From: Amphibalanus amphitrite
Taxonomy: Eukaryota; Arthropoda; Thecostraca; Balanomorpha; Balanidae
DNA length: 64,000 nt
Direction of reading: 5' to 3'
Assembly (NCBI RefSeq): GCF_019059575.1
Contig: NW_024881627.1
Location: forward strand, 620,001 to 684,000
In this document: positions 10,840-21,473 of the stretch, one piece after another
Numbering within the stretch: position 1 is the stretch's first letter
How the letters are laid out: every line of letters begins with the position of its first letter
The notes under the pieces: model-generated
What the model was told of the DNA's origin: nothing
The model's input: only the letters and a program-made list of their open reading frames with translations
Database searches by the model: none
Made by a program: the position numbers and the translations under genes

Positions 10840-12155
10840 GTCGTCGCCTCTCCGGACGGCCCGTAGTGTCGGCAGGGTGCGGTCGACAAGTCAGCGGCCG
10901 CCACCCGGGCCGTGCGCGCTTGTATCCGCTGTGGAGCCTTGTTTTGAATTGAGCCGTTCAGCTCTGGCGAGTTGCCTGGTTGATGGCTCACCGTTATATG
11001 ATAAGACGCCTGCCATTATCGCTCGTGAGCAGCAGATCCCCATTCGCCCGACGTCATTACTGGGTGCTAAGCTGCCAGTGTTTACATAATACATGCTCTA
11101 GCTGAATATCAATGTTTGTCCGTGAGACGGTTACAGCAGTCGGAAGGGCGGCACCACCGGGCCCGCCTCTCAGCCGAGGGGCGTTCCTCTGTCTGCGTGT
11201 TGGCGCGCTGTATCGGTGCCATCTCCTCCCCCTTTCCGGTGGGCCACTGCGACAGACGTGTCCCCTACTCCCCAGACACTTGTCGGACACGCTGCGTCCG
11301 GACCGACCACCGAGACAGTGTCCTGTGTCGGACTGAAATCACAAACAACTCTGCGAACCGCTGCCGGGCGGGCACCGGGACGGGGCGGTAAGATAGGCCT
11401 CCGTGCTTACTCAGCCCAGACCAGCGTGGTGCTGACATACGAGTCGCCTTCAGTTTTATGCTGCGCTAAAACACATCACCTCCCCTGGGCGTAAATCATA
11501 TTCGATTAAATCTTCTTCTCGAAGTGCGCCGGGGCGGCCGGCTGTCAATGAGTCACGACTCTGCCTTCGCGGCGCTCGTAGGATCAAGGCCATCACCGGA
11601 GCGTTCGGTGATTTGGGATCCTCCCTCCGATCGCGTGACCGGCCCGGCCAGACACGAAGTCTGGAGATCGGGAGGGGGTGGGGCCCGGGAGCGGGGCGGC
11701 TTATCGTGTCGTACAACTGCAGCTCTGAAACGGAAAACCATCCCAGGAAGTATCGCCGCTCACGAAGAGCCGCCGATCCGTCGGTGGCTGCTGTGGGCGC
11801 TGCTCTGGGACGGGATAAAGTCGGCTGCACGGTAAAATGGCTCACTGAGGACGTGATGCAGACACGGGAAACGAACTGAAAACGGGAGGCTTCCCTTATA
11901 CGGTAACCGATAGGGAGGCATGTTTTTTCCTCATTGGGTGATTGTCGAATATGAAACAGTTCTAGCTGAACAATGAGCAGCATTTTCGTACAGGATCTGG
12001 CTGAACAGTGAGCAGAATTTTCAAAAGGGAGAGAAAGAGAGTAAAGAGCGCAGGTCCGGTCCGTGACGGCTGGCCCGGCGGCCGGGTTAGTCCGTGACCG
12101 GTCCGGCGTCCGGCTGACCGCCGAGGTCGCCGGACGCCGAGGTCGTTCGCGGCAG

Positions 12156-12171
12156 CACGTGCCGGCACGTG
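12156..12171. promoter_or_regulatory. Paired CACGTG boxes, 10 bp apart
   Basis: CACGTG occurs at 12156-12161 and again at 12166-12171, about 1.6 kb downstream of the Hes stop codon. The 10-bp spacing puts both sites on the same face of the helix. Hes-family dimers and other bHLH proteins bind CACGTG-class sites, so this could take part in autoregulation. That is inference. Confidence 0.45.
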
Positions 12172-13895
12172 ACCACCCCCGGGCTCTGCGCCGGTCACGG
12201 AGCCAGCCCACGCTCGGCCGTGAAACCGGGAGCGAGCGCGGCTCATAAACCGGGCACCGTCGGCCGGCCGGCGCCCGCCGTAAAGCTGCCCCGCACGGCG
12301 CGGCGGTGGCGGTGGTTGCGTCAGTTCCATGGGCTCCGGGGGTCGATGGAGCGACGAGCTGTGCCGGCGGGGCTGACCCCCGGTCGGCGTCCGTAAACAG
12401 GAGACCGCAGCTGCCGGAGGCGCGGTCGGCCGGCACTGAAATAGCCGTCACTTCCTGCCGCCGAACCACGACGCTGACTGGCAGACGGCGGTAAACATGT
12501 TTGCAAAGTCACGTGCGACGCCGACAGCCTTGCACGACGACCTTACCGGGGCCGACGGCGGCCTTTTACGGACGACCCGCGGTCACATGCTGCGAGTCCA
12601 GCCGGCACCGTGAGGGATTTCCAGTCATGGGAAACCACCAGATTTCCCTTGTTTGATAACGTCAGCTTGAGAAGTAGCCGTGCGTACGGAGACAGAATCC
12701 GTAACCCGAACGGTGGACTGATGTGGTCGATTTGGAGCATACCCGTTACAGGTGGTCCTTGTAACAGGGTCAGCAGTGCGCGCGCTCAGTGACGCAGCCC
12801 ATGTCCCAGTTACCCGGGCTGATTACCTGGAGCACCGACTCGGTATCGGCGGGACAGACCCGATTTTTCAGCCGGGCCGAGCCGACAGCGTCCCGGCGCG
12901 CCCCGCTGACACGGTGAGACGCATGGCGTCTCGTTAGAGCGGCCCCGGCCGGCCATTTGTTCTGCCCCTTTCCCTGGTCGGCGTCGGGCCGGCGCCACCG
13001 GGTCCCGGGCTGACCGGTCGGTGGGCGATATTGGACCCCGCCGCCGCGCCGGGTCACCTGTCTGAGACCGCTATACACGGAGGCCCAGGTGGCAGCCACC
13101 TTCTCCTTGCAGCCATGAACCTTTGGTTCTTGGACGCATAGCCCTAGCTGAGCGATTTTGTCACTGAGGTTCTCTCGTTTCTCGTTCTCAGAATCAATCA
13201 TGTTTATTTGATATCCCGGTCAGAGCATCTGACCTGACACAGCCCTCGCGCGCCGCGCGCCGCACCCGCGCCAGGCTGGCGTCGGTGGATGGCACCCTGT
13301 GACCGTGCCGGAGACGGCCGGCAAGCCGCCGTCCGGCACTCCCGGCCCGTGCACCGTGCACAGTGTAAATGATGCGGGTGTCGTGTGACGGACACGGCGA
13401 CTTTGATGTGCCGGCCGAGGGCGCGCCGCCGTCCTCAGCCATGCGCGAGCTCTGATTACGGCACGGGCGGCTCTGATAACAAGTAATGGCCCGACCGGGA
13501 CCTGTTTATCGTCCACGGCCGGGCGGCATTGCAGCGGCGGAAGACATCCTCGGATCGGTTTTCTCATTTTATCGGCACCGCTTCGTGGGGAATGGTTTAT
13601 TTAGAGTTCATGTTTCATATGATTTGCGAGCATGTGGATCTGGCATCATAAAATATGTCCCACATAAACTTTTATTGCCTTCAGCAATTTGACATAACTT
13701 TAAACGTTACCCATCTTTTTTTGGAGGGGGTTTATGGGGTAGCCCATCGTCTTCTATCTATATTGATATGCATTTAAAATCTTTGCCACGTTATGTAAGT
13801 TATCGTTTTGCAGGTGAGATTCATCAGAAAGTATATTTGGCCGCTGGCCGCTGGCCGCATGATGAAAGAGCAAACGAACGCACATACGGCAATCT

Positions 13896-13903
13896 CATTG
13901 AGC
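13896..13903. repeat. 8-bp target-site duplication, left copy (CATTGAGC)
   Basis: CATTGAGC directly precedes the left end at 13904 and recurs exactly at 17329-17336 after the right end. An 8-bp duplication is the hallmark of hAT insertions. Confidence 0.85.
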
Positions 13904-13959
13904 CAGACTTGTAAACGACTCAAATTTTTTTTGAGTCGATTCTTTGTTTGAGTCTGGAA

Positions 13960-14150
13960 ATTTGAATCGATTCATCAAACGACTCATGATGTTAAATTTA
14001 ATTGATTCGAATCAACTCATGACTCATCAAGTTCCTCGATAAAATGATTCGAATCAACTCATGACTCGAGCAACTAGCCAACGGAATGATTCGAATCAAC
14101 TCATGACTCACACATTTTGATGAATCGATTCAAATCAACTCATGACTCAC
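13960..14150. repeat. Subterminal repeats (AATCAACTCATGACTC)
   Basis: The string AATCAACTCATGACTC recurs at least four times, usually after GATTCG or GATTCAA. Short subterminal repeats of this type are commonly transposase-binding sites in hAT elements. Related motifs recur at 17200-17270 in the second copy of the left end. Confidence 0.65.
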
Positions 14151-15123
14151 ACGACATTTTTATTGAACTTATTTCATTCAACCCATGACTCACTATAGGC
14201 ATTTGTTGATTATTTGACTCAAAGCTATGATAAAATGAATATGCCGCATACCACAATTGTATTAAGCAGCATAGTAGCCTTGACCAAAGATTCAAGCAGC
14301 TACCTAGTAGGACTAGGTACATAGGTACCTACTTTGGCAAACATGGTTGATGCAGTTTCCAGTTCCTAAGTCCCAATTCCACTTTTGAATTCTAATATTC
14401 CTGCAGATTGGGCTACCTATTCTGTAGCATACTGGTCACTGGTCAGTCTTGCTTCAATTTCTTATCTTGTCACCTACAACAAAGCAAACAAGTTCTAACT
14501 GCAAGCAGTCCAGAAAATACTTCAAATGTTTGTACACATCACTTCCATTCAGTTTGCTGTACACACCCAACAATATTTTGGGCTGTAGAAATCAAATACC
14601 AATAACATATGAGGTAAGTATGACTGAAATCCATTTATAATGGACACAAATCCCAGTTGCAAATCTTACCTGCCTTTTCAAAGACATTGACATACCAATT
14701 ACCAAAGTCACTGTGCCCACCGGAAATCGCAGTTCATGTCTGATACCCATGGCCTTGGTTTGATATTTAAATGCATTTCATAACTCAATCAGCTTTGAAA
14801 TTATTTCTATCTGTATGAAATGAATCTAAGGCGGGCATTCTCCAGAAGCCGTGATATTGAACAGATTTTTAGCCAACTGGCGCCGCATGGTGGCGCTAGC
14901 AGAGCGTATAACATTAGCGCTTTATTACATGGCTCCTGTGTTAATTTGGCATGAGATATTTTTTACTATTGCCCGGCATCAGGTTACTGACCTTTCTGAA
15001 GGTGAGAAGCGGTTGCCATGTCAACGGTCAATAGTAAGTTGCTCGCGCAGTGGTGTTTGAACAAAAATTCAAATGTCGTAATTTTATCGTCGTTTTCTCA
15101 GACTGTTCAGTTTGATTTCGTGA

Positions 15124-15456
15124 TTTCGTGAGGAAGGACGTGAGCAGTTTGATTTCGTGTGCAAGGACGCCGGACTGAGCACCACCTACACCAACCACTG
15201 CATCCGGGCTACAGCCATAACCAGCCTGGACCACGCTGGGTTCGAGGGTCGACATAAACAGCAAATCAGCGGCCACAAGTCCTTGTCGTCTCTCCAACAC
15301 TACGCCAAGATGGTCTCGGACGATCAACTGAGGAGTATGAGCAGAACGCTCAGCCTCGTGGGAGATGCAACGACATCCACAGTATCTACATCAGTGGAGC
15401 CTCAGACCGGCGGCGGCCAGCTCTTCACAGGCTGCATCTTCAACTTTAACATGTAA
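15124..15456 (+). pseudogene. Crypton-type tyrosine recombinase, C-terminal fragment
   Basis: The frame reads EEGREQFDFVCKDAG and then a ~100-residue domain typical of the Crypton-derived tyrosine recombinase family (DUF3504; relatives in ZMYM2/QRICH1/KCTD1-like host proteins). Counting from residue 1 at 15157, the catalytic-type motifs are HxxR at H14-R17 (NHCIRAT), H40 (ISGHKS) and Y49 (QHYAK). It ends with a tail rich in Asn/Phe (CIFNFNM) and a stop. The N-terminal half, with the first catalytic Arg, is missing, and a stop lies just upstream, so it is not an intact enzyme. The enzyme class cuts and joins DNA through a 3'-phosphotyrosine. It lies inside the composite hAT element and may be a relic or a 3' exon. 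Confidence 0.75.
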
Positions 15457-15607
15457 AGCAACTAAGTGTGTGCCGTAGACATGTGACGTGGCTATGATTG
15501 TATATCCAATACATTCAATTGTACCATGATTTTTGTGTTTGGATATTTTTTATTACGGGATGAATGAATACTAAGTAAAGATGCCGAGAGTTGGCCATGT
15601 AATAAAA

Positions 15608-15813
15608 CGAATACTGCATGGGTGAGCGGGCAATAGCAAAAGTATTGCCCTCTGTAACGTCACTGTCGCCCTCGGGTGAAGACCTCCACAAGTGCTATTG
15701 CCCTCGGCTTCGCCTCGGGCAATAGCACTTGTTTCGGTCTTCACCCTCGGGCGACAGTGACGTCACATCGGGCAATATTTTTTGCTATTGCCCGCTCCCC
15801 CATGCAGTATTCG
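15608..15813. mobile_element. Foldback MITE (~206 bp)
   Basis: The two halves are nearly full-length inverted copies. CGAATACTGCATGGG begins the left half and, reverse-complemented, also ends the right half. GCGGGCAATAGCAAAA and CTATTGCCC blocks recur symmetrically, with CACTGTCGCCCTCGGGTGAAG-like arms around a GGCTTCGCC turn. The whole unit could fold into one long hairpin. No convincing target duplication was found, so the superfamily is unknown. Confidence 0.8.
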
Positions 15814-16287
15814 TATACTACTAGCGCCATCATACGGCAACAGCTGGCAAATAACTGAGTCAATACCAATGCCATTCTCCAAGGCCAATGATTCCGTGTT
15901 GATATGAAAACGGCGCATTTGAGCGTCATATATGCTAAGCCTTACGCACGCTAATCTACTGCATAAAGGTAACAATTTTGGAACACGATCGGGAAGAGGA
16001 CAAAGTCTCCACTCTAGCACATACTAAACGCCTAATGACATTGATACAAAGACCCCGAATGCATTGACGAGTAAATGTGCATCAGGAACGGATTTTCCTA
16101 CTTGTTCATCATAGTGATACGTTTGTAATACGCAATTACTCTGCTCATGGATCCCAGCTCAAAGACGCTAAGATCAAAATCAGGTCAGTCCCAGAAACTT
16201 TGGTTTTTATTCTTTATCTAAGTACTAACAACAAATTGTAGTTTGTTTTCTACGTTAATGAATTGGCACTAAGTCATGATCGCAACC

Positions 16288-16365
16288 TTGCGGTACTTTA
16301 ATGCCATTTCGATTTTGCAGTACTTTAACGCCAACAAAGTTTTGCAGTGTTTTAACGCCTGAGCT
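16288..16365. repeat. Imperfect ~27-bp tandem repeat, three copies
   Basis: Three adjacent degenerate copies of TTGCAGTACTTTAACGCCAA-like sequence, differing at several positions. No function is apparent. Confidence 0.7.
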
Positions 16366-16819
16366 TTGTCTTGCTATTGGTGTCGACATTTCTGGCGGAC
16401 CTTACAGTTTTATTTTATGTTTCTCTATTTTGATTTTGATTTTCTGGTTTGGGACGTTATATAGTTGATATTTGAAGGACTGATGTATTCCATTCTAAAA
16501 ACGAATATCTTTTACCAAGAATATTAGCAAAGGTATCAGTATATTTATCTTGTTCCATGTTTGATGTTAGGTTCTGACTGATGAAGTCACTGCTCCATGG
16601 ATCCCCAGTTCACATCATTTTTAGCAGCTGTAGTAAAAGGGGCTTAGGTGAGCATGAAATTCATTGTTCTTCTTACGCCTTATATTATTAAATATGACCT
16701 GAATCTGGTTCTAAAATACAAACTGTGAAGCGAAGTGAAATGACCATGGCATGAGTGTTTTACTTTGCAACACAAGGTTGCTCAATTGGAAAGAAAATAT
16801 TTTCTTCTTGCACAGTACA

Positions 16820-16958
16820 CAATTTTCCAAATGAATTTCGGGAACGGGTCCATCTGGTTCCAATGCTGACCTAGACCGGGTCTGACCGGTTCTGGAAATG
16901 TGCCAGTCAGACTGGGTCCGGGTCCGGGTCCCAAAATTTTCCAGTTTTGCCACCTCTA
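16820..16958. mobile_element. Probable solo hAT terminus
   Basis: The right edge reads CCAGTTTTGCCACCTCTA, the complement of TAGAGGTGGCAAAACTGG, a typical hAT start (TAGNG plus TGGCAAA). GGGTCCGGGTCC-type repeats precede it. No matching opposite end was seen in the neighbouring few kilobases, so it is likely a truncated remnant. Confidence 0.4.
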
Positions 16959-17336
16959 GTACCTAGGTACCAACTGCCAAATGCTTTTGGCTCATTAGGC
17001 GCCTGTGCCTGAGCCTCTGAGGCTCTTGTAAGTCTGAAATATGGAGTTAAGTGATGGCTAAAGCTGAGGGGGTGATCTAGCATTGATTATTAGGGTGTTG
17101 ATGGTGACTTGTAAACGACTCAAATTTTTTTGAGTCGATTCTTTGTTTGAGTCTGAAAATTTGAATCGATTCATCAAATGACTCATGATGTTAAATTTAA
17201 TTGATTCGAATCAACTCACGACTCATCAAGTTCCTCGATGAAGTGATTCGAATCAACTCATGACGCATCGAAAAACGGTTTGATTCTGAGTCGATTCACG
17301 AATCAACTCAGAGTCGTTTACAAGTCTGCATTGAGC

Positions 17337-19464
17337 AGTCAGTCTAAAATCATGGTAAGACATCCTTTGAGTCTGAAACGAGGTGATATTTTTCAAGATG
17401 TCAAATAAGCTCAATGTCAGAGGCAGCTTCTGCCTTCTATTAATGGGCCGCCATGCTCATCGCTAACGAACTCGCCGGTGACTCTAAACAAAAGGCTCTT
17501 CGGTGCTATTTTGTCGGCAATATTATCAGCTCTACAGACGAAAATTAAGAAAAAATAACGAAAAGAGCTCGGATTCCTCCAGCACAACTGAAGAGCACAC
17601 AGTCACCCGCGTTCCTCTGCCAGCACAGTTTGAATCTCGGGCGCTCGGCGGCCGCAGCCCCGTCGTCCGGTGCTGAGCCCCCGCCGAGCGGCGGCTTCCA
17701 AGACGCGCCGCCGCCCGGCCCGCCCGCCGCGGACGCTTTGAGTGCCACATTAGCGAGCCCGCCGCCCGGCGCGTGTCCGTTTATCGAGTCAGCCCCGCGG
17801 CAGAGCTGGCGACGAGGTCACGGGTCAGACTCTGATGAAAAGGAACGACCCACGACTCGGACCAACACCTCGCCCAGCGCCATACCACAGCGCCGCGTGG
17901 CCTGCATACCACGTAGGTCCATGATCCGCAGTCCAGTCTGATGTATCCTCTAGCCAGTTGACTAAGAGTGATAGAGTTTTTTTATAGCTCGTCTTTTAAT
18001 TGATCTCTAAAACTTTGAGCGCCCAAGTATCGAAATTCTTACTTAAACATTTTAAACTAAAACGTCTTTAGCAAAGTTATTTTGAACGGTTTATCTGAAG
18101 GCCTGAAGTCAACTGGCACATTTAAGTGAACAATGCAAATGGTTCGATTTACAGGACAAGATATTGGCTAGATAATCATAGCCAAAGCAGACGACTTTCA
18201 GAAAGCCTTATGTTATCCATGCTCACGATATGCACTGAAGCGCACTGTGACTCAGTAAATAACCATAATAATGACGTGACTATAAATTGCATCTTTTTGG
18301 TGTTTCACGCGCCATTCACCGCATTCTGTGGGTGTAGAAATTCGTCATATACATGCAAGAAGAGGTTTTGCCACACATCGCTGTCAATCCATGTAGGTAT
18401 TAAATATGTATGGCGGATAGGCGTTCACCACCGGTCATGGTATGCGGTCTGCATGCGCCGTATGTATGAGTCGGTGATGGCTGTGCCATGACCCGCCCAT
18501 GCTCACTGTCCATGGGGGCGGCTCGGGCGGAACTTCCGGCCCGCGCGGTCTGCCGGGAAGGGGCGGGACTCTGTGCACGTTTCCGGTCAGTCGGGGGCGC
18601 CGTGCACCGTGACCTGTGCACGCCCGTGGTGAGCACCGATCTGACCCGGCCGGGGCCGGCGGCGGAAATACCTGCCGCGCTGCACTGTGAGTCGCACAGG
18701 TGCGGCGGCCAGCCCACGGGGCCCAGCGGCCGCACTCCCCGATACAATCTAACACAGATCCGAGCAGAATATTCTGCCGCGCCAGGTGCCCTATTCCCTG
18801 ACAGACAAAGCCGTCGGCTGGCTGTCGAATGTTCCATCCATGTGTCTGGGTGGGGGCATTAGGCACCCGCCGTGTCGCGGCGGTCGCCAACAGGTGCCGT
18901 CGGCAGCGGAGCGAGGTGGCGTGCCGTCCCGTCCGACTGCTGCAGTGACGTCACCGGCCACGTGCCGCCGCCGGGCCGGCCGCTCCGACAGATCGATATA
19001 TTCAGGTATGCATGGGAACCGCGAGCGGCCTTCGACGGTCGGCCGGGGGCGGCGGCCCGGGCGCGTGCCATCTGCTGGGGGCGGAGACGGACGGACGGAC
19101 GGCAGGGGGGGGGGGGGCACCTGCCGCTGTACGGAGCGCGGCATAGCGCCAATCAGTGACTGCTCTGCATGCCTGACAGTATGCATGGGATTGATATATG
19201 GCGTGTGCTGCGATGAGAGTGGCATGGTCCCACCTCCCTCTGACTTTCGAAGGCTGGGTAGGTAAAGCGTGCAGCTTCAGAGCAGTACAGTTTCGTCGTG
19301 TAGCAGCTGTTTCATGGGGCCCGGGATACCAAATGGTATGAGTGGGAGTTGGGGGGTTTGTTATACCCAGGTGCAATGTGCATACGGATCAGGTGTTCAG
19401 GATGGCTTCAGGACAATGTTTCATAACGCCCACAGGGTGGTTAAACGGGCATCGGACATATATA
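17337..19464. other. Noncoding DNA with GC islands
   Basis: Islands lie at about 17620-17790 and 18500-19150, with AT-rich DNA between them. A poly-G run sits near 19106-19117. Frames in the islands are Pro/Ala/Arg-rich, overlap on both strands and contain no recognisable domain. No gene is called. Confidence 0.45.
18946..18964. promoter_or_regulatory. Adjacent CRE and CACGTG box
   Basis: TGACGTCACCGGCCACGTG joins a full CRE (18946-18953) to a CACGTG box (18959-18964) inside a GC island. The same two motifs also lie close together near 8262-8285. A bZIP/bHLH composite element is possible; function is inferred. Confidence 0.45.
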
Positions 19465-19472
19465 ATCATGAA

Positions 19473-21465
19473 CACTGGCGGATACAGCCACCTGTCATGG
19501 GAGGGGCATTTTAGCGAAGGGTCCCAAGGTAGGGTGCCCCTAAAACTAAAAACTCTTCGGATTTAGGCCACTATTTTTTGGGATTTGCCGAAATTTATTT
19601 TTAATTAAAAATAAAAAATATATTCAAATTGAGCCTCATGCCGTTTTGGGCCCCCCCCAAAAAAATCATTGGAAATATGACCGAAGTTGACATTTCAGTA
19701 GGCGGAACTATGGTCATGAGTACCCAAATATAGGAACGTTCCCATTTTTGGGAACGGAGTTCCCAAATATGGGAACGGGCATTCCCATTTATGAGAACGG
19801 AAGGCAATTTTTCGGCCGTTCTCCCACTAAAACTCAAAAGTGCATCACGTCTCAAAAAAGTGCACGCTGATTTAAGTATCTACTAAATCTTCATAAAGTT
19901 ATCTTTAATCTGACCGTGGAACAAGGAAATTGACCGTGGAATGATATTTTTAATGATTTTTTGAAAATGACAGAATGGTGGAAATATGGGTTATACGACA
20001 TTTAACATGCAATTTTAAGGAAAATGAAGCATTTTTTAGTTTGAGGTAAAGTATAATAATTTTCGCCTGGTTATGAACTTTCATACTATCGACACCGGAT
20101 GCTGACAAATGCAATCGAAGACGCGGACGGTCCCGAGGTAATATTGCTGACTTTTGTGTCGGGGCGGACGACCGCGTGGAACGTGAGTGAATTTACCGAG
20201 CTACTGTTGTAAACTCAGTTTAAGCGGTTGAAAATTATCCAGCTGTATTTTATCATCCCGGAAAGACATATTTTATTTGGATGCTAGCTGTTTAGAGTTG
20301 TTTTATAAGGAGCGTCATGAGCGTGGTTTTTGTCTTCCGTGTTTCTAAGCCTGATCGTTTTGGGGGAATTTCTCTTATATAGCTCGCTCTGTGTGGCTTA
20401 TTTATAATTTTTATGCTGATTTCGATAATTCCTCGTGCCCATCCTACCAGGCCTTTTGCCACTTACACTCATCAAGAAAGGAAAAAACTAGATTTTCATT
20501 GGGACTAGGTGTTTTGAGGGTGTAACATATTCAGCGTTCCCATTTTTGGATACTTCCTTGTACTCGTCAACTATCGGTGATAAACAGACAGGTGCTTGAC
20601 ATGTCTCCACCCTCAGCGCGGACGGTGGATATAGGTATGGAAGACCTTGTTGAACATCGCTGAGCGTTGTGAATTACGTAATCCTGCAGAGGGGGGCGTG
20701 CCCGCTGCGAGATCGACGGGAATAAAAGCGCAGAAGACCGGGCGAAACATGCGACGGTCTTGCCGGAAAGGTCATCTGATGATTGTTGCGTTAACAATAA
20801 TTTGCGGCGTTGGACGTGATGCTTGTTAATGAAAAGAGCCCCTGAAAGGCGTCGGTGAAATCGTTCCCAATTTTGGGTACGCCGTTCCCATAATAAGAAA
20901 CGCTTGCAGCGCCAGTGTACGAGAGCGTTCCCAAATTTGGGCTCGCGGCCCGGATGATGGACTGCTTTAGAAATAGGGGAACGATTTGAAACTACGATGG
21001 GCCTTACAATATCAAACTCTTTCCCAACAATATTGAGACAAATATCAGGCGGTTCACGATCGTTTTATATTTTTTGGACGTCATTTAACGGTTCTTTTTC
21101 TTGTTTTAAATAATGCCTACATGGCGTTCCCATATTTGGGTTTATCGTTCCCAAACATGGGAACGAAAATGCGTTCCCGAAAATGGGTACGCTTGACCAT
21201 AGTTCCGCCTACTGATTTTGTATGTACCTGGAAGGAAAATTTAACTTTTTAATTAATTGAAGTTGGTTTTAAAACGATGTCTGATGCGTAAGCATCCAAT
21301 TTCGACAAGATTATGGGATTCTGAAGAAAATTTTGAAATTTTGAACCTCAAAAAACGCCAAAAATAACCTATCTGGCGGGAGGGGCATGCTTACATTGAA
21401 TGCCCCTCCCAGATTTCTACGGGAGGGGCATTTGCCCCCAATGCCCCCCCTTGGATCCGCCAGTG
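19473..21465. mobile_element. hAT-like nonautonomous element (2.0 kb)
   Basis: The ends are CACTGGCGGATACA on the left and, reverse-complemented, CACTGGCGGATCCA on the right. Exact 8-bp duplications ATCATGAA flank it at 19465-19472 and 21466-21473. Near both ends are GGGAGGGGCATT/AATGCCCCTCCC repeats. No transposase frame is present. Its middle is occupied by a second inverted-repeat element (19696-21214). Confidence 0.85.
19696..21214. mobile_element. Nested hAT-like element with CGTTCCC/GGGAACG repeats
   Basis: The left end reads CAGTAGGCGGAACTATGGTC. The right end, reverse-complemented, is identical over these 20 bases. Inside both ends are clusters of CGTTCCCA and TGGGAACG, often as small palindromes around T-rich or A-rich centres (19735-19800, 20855-20945, 21123-21190). 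No clean 8-bp duplication was found: the left flank ends ACATTT and the right begins ATTTTG. Nesting inside the outer element is inferred from the outer intact duplication. Confidence 0.65.
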
Positions 21466-21473
21466 ATCATGAA

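Larger units (their letters stand above)
10557..13895. other. Noncoding DNA downstream of Hes
   Basis: The first part must contain the Hes 3' UTR. No AATAAA was found within ~1 kb; the variant ATTAAA occurs at 11505-11510. GC islands at about 12050-12480 and 12840-13460 carry overlapping frames on both strands with no recognised domain. A single CSL/Su(H)-like CATGGGAA lies at 12626-12633. No further exon, tRNA or complete transposon was recognised. Confidence 0.45.
13904..17328. mobile_element. hAT-type composite element (3.4 kb)
   Basis: The left end reads CAGACTTGTAAACGACTC. The right end, reverse-complemented, reads the same 18 bases, and exact 8-bp CATTGAGC duplications flank the whole unit. 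GATTCGAATCAACTCATGAC-type motifs repeat after the left end (13960-14150). A second copy of the left ~130 bp lies in direct orientation at 17106, close to the right end, but its own outer flank does not match CATTGAGC. The duplication therefore belongs to the outer pair of ends. The interior carries a tyrosine-recombinase fragment, a foldback MITE and what looks like one end of another hAT. No hAT transposase is present. Confidence 0.75.

Noticed and set aside
9720..10991. 423-codon minus-strand frame opposite the Hes exon
   Set aside because: It is the antisense shadow of the strongly GC-rich Hes coding exon; the plus strand has clear bHLH, Orange and WRPW motifs.
11456..12469. 337-codon minus-strand frame downstream of Hes
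   Set aside because: No domain or conserved motif; it spans AT- and GC-rich blocks and overlaps competing plus-strand frames. It is the longest such frame outside Hes, so RNA data could still revise this.
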